Shown piece after piece: positions 61,463 to 64,000 of a stretch of 64,000 nt of DNA (position 1 is its first letter; each line of letters opens with the position of its first letter). The DNA is taken from NCBI RefSeq assembly GCF_021261315.1, contig NZ_JAJSAX010000004.1, forward strand, positions 274,191 through 338,190. The letters are read 5' to 3'. The DNA comes from Epilithonimonas sp. JDS. GTDB lineage: Bacteria; Bacteroidota; Bacteroidia; Flavobacteriales; Weeksellaceae. The notes under the pieces were generated by a model. The model was not told the origin of the DNA. It was given only the letters and a program-made list of their open reading frames with translations, and made no database searches. Position numbers and translations under genes: made by a program.

Positions 61463-62914
61463 TTACATCTTACGCCCTTTCGATCTGACCAGTTTCTTCT
61501 GCTGGGCCTCCTGTTGCTTATTTGCAGGCTGCTGTTGTTTAGGCTCCAATGGTTCTTTGATGTTCTTAGTGGCTTCATTGGTCTTGCCATCGGAATTGAC
61601 CGCTTTTTGGGTCTTATGGTCTTCGGATGGTTGGGCCTTTTCCTTTAATTTGTTGGGGTTGGTAAAGGAGAATTCTGTCTTTGCGGTTTCCTTATTGAAG
61701 GTAATGTAACCTTGATAGACTTTTCCTTTGCCATCTACAAGACCATCCACATAAACCGTCTGCCCTGCTTTGAACTTGTCATACTGAACTTCATCCAGCT
61801 CTTTTCCTCGGAATACTTTCGGGGCTTCCCCATCGTTCTTTTGAGCTGGCTGATTGGATTGATCCTGTTGTTGGGATTGTTGCTGGTTCTGGTTGTTGTT
61901 GAAGATGAATTCGACATAACGCTTGTCGGCATTGAACTGTACCGTGGCATCGAAAGGTTCGCCTTTTTTGGAGGTCATTCCTTCAAGATAAAGCGGTTTG
62001 CCTTCGAACAAGGTTTGTTTTTGGTGGTCATCCAGCTTGATGCCTTTGATTTCATCGGGAACCTTGATGTATTCTGCCCTGTAGGCCACAAGTTCATTGG
62101 TGAGGCGGTCACGGCTGATCACGGATGGGATGATCTCGTCGGTCTTGGGATTGACAAGGTCGACGACCCTTCCCATATTTCCGCTTTCCTTAAGGTTCTT
62201 TTTGTCTTCCTCGGTAAACTCGTGACCGAGGAACTTAAGGTTGTAGTTAGGTTCCTTCCGGATGCCGTGCAGGTTAACGGCGATCTCGCCATTGTCTGCT
62301 GTCTGTAGTGATAACCTCACATCCATTTTACTGACCGCTGTTCCCAGATCGATAGTGATAGGAATCAAATTATTAGTCTTGAATCCTCTGAGTAGAGGAT
62401 CCATAGCATTCATCTTTTCAAGCTTTTCCTGATTCAGCCCGAATTTTTCCATTGTCTTCCAGTCGATCTGTTCTGGCTGAAAGCGGTACTCCTGAGTGTC
62501 TGTGTTGTTTTCCATTGTATTATGATCTTTTAATTGGTTTGTATTTTTTGGCAGCATCTCGTATGCTTTCAGTACCTCCTTATCTTCGGGAGATGCGTTA
62601 TCAACATATTGCTGAAGTTCTTTTGCAGTGCTGACCGCATCGTATTCCGAGACCTTGAAGAAATTGAATTGAGATGGGTTCTTTAGCTGCCGGTAGAAAT
62701 TGGAGAAGAAGTTGGAGAACAAGTCACCGTGCTTGTCAACCCGGATCCATTGTTCGTTATCCTTTATTTTTTCCGGTGGGAGCTTTTGCAGATTTCCATC
62801 TTTGTCCAAGCCTTTGACCATTTCAATCTTGTTGGTGTCTTTGTTAAGAACCAAGAGTGTGTCCGATACCGGCTTGACCTCACTGTTTTCATTTTGTGCT
62901 TTTTCTTCCATCAC
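61463..62914 (-). CDS. DUF3945 domain-containing protein
   Basis: This 483-residue protein begins MMEEKAQNENSEVKPVSDTLLVLNKDTNKIEMVKGLDKDGNLQKLPPE. It carries the repeated DUF3945-type units (FKAGQTVYVDGLVDGKGKVYQGYITFNKETAKTEFSF, and FEGKPLYLEGMTSKKGEPFDATVQFN). The C-terminus is Gln/Lys-rich and basic. This family is common in Bacteroidota ICEs, often beside topoisomerase III. Its role is unknown. The second Met (62911) is an equally possible start. Confidence 0.9.
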   Translation of the reverse strand: MMEEKAQNENSEVKPVSDTLLVLNKDTNKIEMVKGLDKDGNLQKLPPEKIKDNEQWIRVDKHGDLFSNFFSNFYRQLKNPSQFNFFKVSEYDAVSTAKELQQYVDNASPEDKEVLKAYEMLPKNTNQLKDHNTMENNTDTQEYRFQPEQIDWKTMEKFGLNQEKLEKMNAMDPLLRGFKTNNLIPITIDLGTAVSKMDVRLSLQTADNGEIAVNLHGIRKEPNYNLKFLGHEFTEEDKKNLKESGNMGRVVDLVNPKTDEIIPSVISRDRLTNELVAYRAEYIKVPDEIKGIKLDDHQKQTLFEGKPLYLEGMTSKKGEPFDATVQFNADKRYVEFIFNNNQNQQQSQQQDQSNQPAQKNDGEAPKVFRGKELDEVQYDKFKAGQTVYVDGLVDGKGKVYQGYITFNKETAKTEFSFTNPNKLKEKAQPSEDHKTQKAVNSDGKTNEATKNIKEPLEPKQQQPANKQQEAQQKKLVRSKGRKM

Positions 62915-63010
62915 AACTAATTTTGATGAAGCGAAAATAAAAGCAGATATTGTCGATCTTTGTAATGTGGTTTTGGATAGGCTGCCTTGGCTTTGAATGT
63001 CTCTGGCCTG

Positions 63011-63292
63011 TTAAGAGCTTAAACATTCTCTGATAAGCTGATGGACATCGGACAGCTTGTAGTAAAGCTTGCCACTGATGGTATAGTACGGCAGTTTTTT
63101 GTCGGTGCGGTAGCGCTGCAATGATCTTGAACTGATCTTTAGCAGTTGCAATACGTCCTGATTGTCAAGCAATACTTCGCCGTCGATCTCAATGTATTTG
63201 GATTGGCTGGATGATACTTGTTCTTTAAGGATGTCAAATCGGTCCATGATTCTTTCCATCCATGCTATAAATTCTGTTCTTTCGGTATTCAT
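63011..63292 (-). CDS. Excisionase-like HTH protein
   Basis: This 93-residue protein has an HTH of the excisionase type in residues about 40-85 (LDNQDVLQLLKISSRSLQRYRTDKKLPYYTISGKLYYKLSDVHQLIREC). The N-terminal part (MNTERTEFIAWMERIMDRFDILKEQV) is helical. Such small HTH genes are found at the regulatory end of CTnDOT-like elements, and it is the first gene of the HTH-DUF3945-topB row. It is about 100 bases upstream of the DUF3945 gene. Confidence 0.85.
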   Translation of the reverse strand: MNTERTEFIAWMERIMDRFDILKEQVSSSQSKYIEIDGEVLLDNQDVLQLLKISSRSLQRYRTDKKLPYYTISGKLYYKLSDVHQLIRECLSS

Positions 63293-63633
63293 AACGGTGA
63301 TTTTTGATGTTAATAATGATTTGAACAGTTGATCAACTTTTAATATGGTAAAGTTGAAGAATGAACATCACAAAAAATCACTACCTTTTCGTAGTACCGA
63401 AAAGATTTATAAGGGATTTTTTTTTATTGTTGGAGAAAGTCTGGAATTTAGAAGCTTTTTAAAATTTAAGGAGATCAAATTTAAATACAATTATCACCTT
63501 CAGCGAAGCAGAATGGCATACTCAATTAACTTTAGTTAGTACTAGGCAAGATTTGACATAATCAATAACAAATCCCAATGTAATAAGTTGGTCGCTATAA
63601 TTGTCTTTATTATAATTTACATTTATAGATATT
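63293..63633. other. Intergenic region before the serine hydrolase
   Basis: No convincing gene. A plus-strand frame at 63345-63539 lacks family similarity. A small hairpin (CTTTTCG, 63385-63391, with CGAAAAG, 63398-63404) is present. The promoter for the serine hydrolase should be near 63560-63620; the tract TTGACATAATC at about 63552 is a possible part. Confidence 0.4.
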
Positions 63634-64000
63634 ATGAAAAAATTATTTGCAACCAATAAGACCTTTGTGTTATTAATCATTTCAACATTTTCACAACTGC
63701 TGTTTGCTCAAGGCACTTCTGACAGCATCGATGTTTTTATCAAAGAGAAAATGAGCCAAATGAAGATCCCCGGACTCCAGTTGGCAATAATTAAAGATGG
63801 AAAATTAGAAAAACTACATAGTTATGGTTTTGCGAATCTTGAACATCGGGTTGCTACCAATTCAAAAACAACGTTCTCGATTAACTCTATGACAAAAGCT
63901 TTTGTTGGAGTAGCAATCATGCAGTTACAGGAGCAAGGAAAATTAAAAATCGATAATCCAATTTCTTTATATATCTCTCATATCCCAAACGAATGGAAAG
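63634..64000 (+). CDS. Serine hydrolase, beta-lactamase family (partial)
   Basis: The gene is cut by the right edge of the window; 122 residues are visible. A signal peptide (MKKLFATNKTFVLLIISTFSQLLFAQ) is followed by VFIKEKMSQMKIPGLQLAII, YGFANLEHRV and the catalytic SxxK in SINSMTKAF near residue 86. This is the class C beta-lactamase/penicillin-binding fold, here a secreted or periplasmic hydrolase of unknown substrate. It may be cargo or flanking chromosome. Confidence 0.85.
   Translation, partial: MKKLFATNKTFVLLIISTFSQLLFAQGTSDSIDVFIKEKMSQMKIPGLQLAIIKDGKLEKLHSYGFANLEHRVATNSKTTFSINSMTKAFVGVAIMQLQEQGKLKIDNPISLYISHIPNEWK

Noticed and set aside
63345..63539. Plus-strand frame of 64 codons near the right end
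   Set aside because: Basic low-complexity text with no family match, between a clear HTH gene and the serine hydrolase promoter region.
1..64000. Possible reassignment of TAA to a sense codon, suggested by three in-frame TAA codons
   Set aside because: Most intact genes here end with TAA in the normal way (for example the tra genes), so recoding is not supported. Local decay is simpler.
1..64000. CRISPR arrays, rRNA, complete tRNA and insertion sequences
   Set aside because: None recognised on either strand by reading the window; only a tRNA 3' fragment at 7284-7304 was found.

Overview
The window comes from a Bacteroidota genome, most probably a flavobacterium of the Chryseobacterium/Elizabethkingia type. 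Supporting this are the Bacteroides-type tra/mob conjugation genes (DUF4134, DUF4133, DUF4141, TraJ-TraQ, RteC), a SusC/SusD pair, DUF6520 and MauE/DoxX small-protein loci, AT-rich accessory genes, and promoters fitting the Bacteroidota consensus TTG-N17-23-TAnnTTTG. No rRNA, complete tRNA, CRISPR array or insertion sequence was seen. Most of the window is one integrative and conjugative element (ICE) with its cargo, next to an older, separate mobile region on the left.

Layout. 1-5227: a small mobile-element-like block on the minus strand (partial Cys-rich protein, replication-initiator-like protein, HTH protein, lipoprotein, membrane protein, tyrosine integrase). 5520-6999: a two-gene operon of unknown function with its own promoter and terminator. 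7284-7304: a fragment matching a tRNA 3' end, proposed as the left attachment site of the ICE. 7450-9146: ICE integrase and excisionase-like gene. 9502-15936: AT-rich, defence-like cargo: an 892-aa DUF4365-like protein convergent with an AAA ATPase/subtilase operon. 16018-19346: decayed genes, then ssb, DUF932 and radC-like maintenance genes. 19650-32331: the tra operon (traQ to traA, minus strand), interrupted by a secreted metalloprotease-like gene on the opposite strand. 32874-36807: candidate oriT hairpin and mobABC. 36854-37699: rteC.

Cargo, 37745-58912: an AraC/TPR sensor-regulator, a small lipoprotein, MauE/DoxX and DUF6520 genes, and an operon of SusC, SusD and an S9 peptidase behind a roughly 530-nt structured leader. 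Next come an HTH gene with a palindromic operator, a Septu anti-phage system (ptuA-ptuB), and, convergent with it, a four-gene ribosomally synthesised peptide (RiPP) operon. That operon encodes a precursor ending in YNR-T-HNR-HNR, a radical SAM/SPASM enzyme, a 2-oxoglutarate/Fe(II) oxygenase and an HExxH protein. Small genes and pseudogenes follow. 59017-63292: ICE maintenance genes (topoisomerase III, DUF3945, excisionase-like HTH). 63634-64000: the start of a serine hydrolase gene.

The most interesting candidates are the RiPP operon at 52364-55120, which looks like a cyclophane (triceptide-type) pathway with two extra oxygenases, and the possible defence genes at 5520-6999 and 9502-15936. 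Three separate genes each carry an in-frame TAA (dprA-like, a lipoprotein, and the gene at 58127), showing ongoing decay of cargo. All functional calls rest on motif and family recognition by eye; no database search was run.
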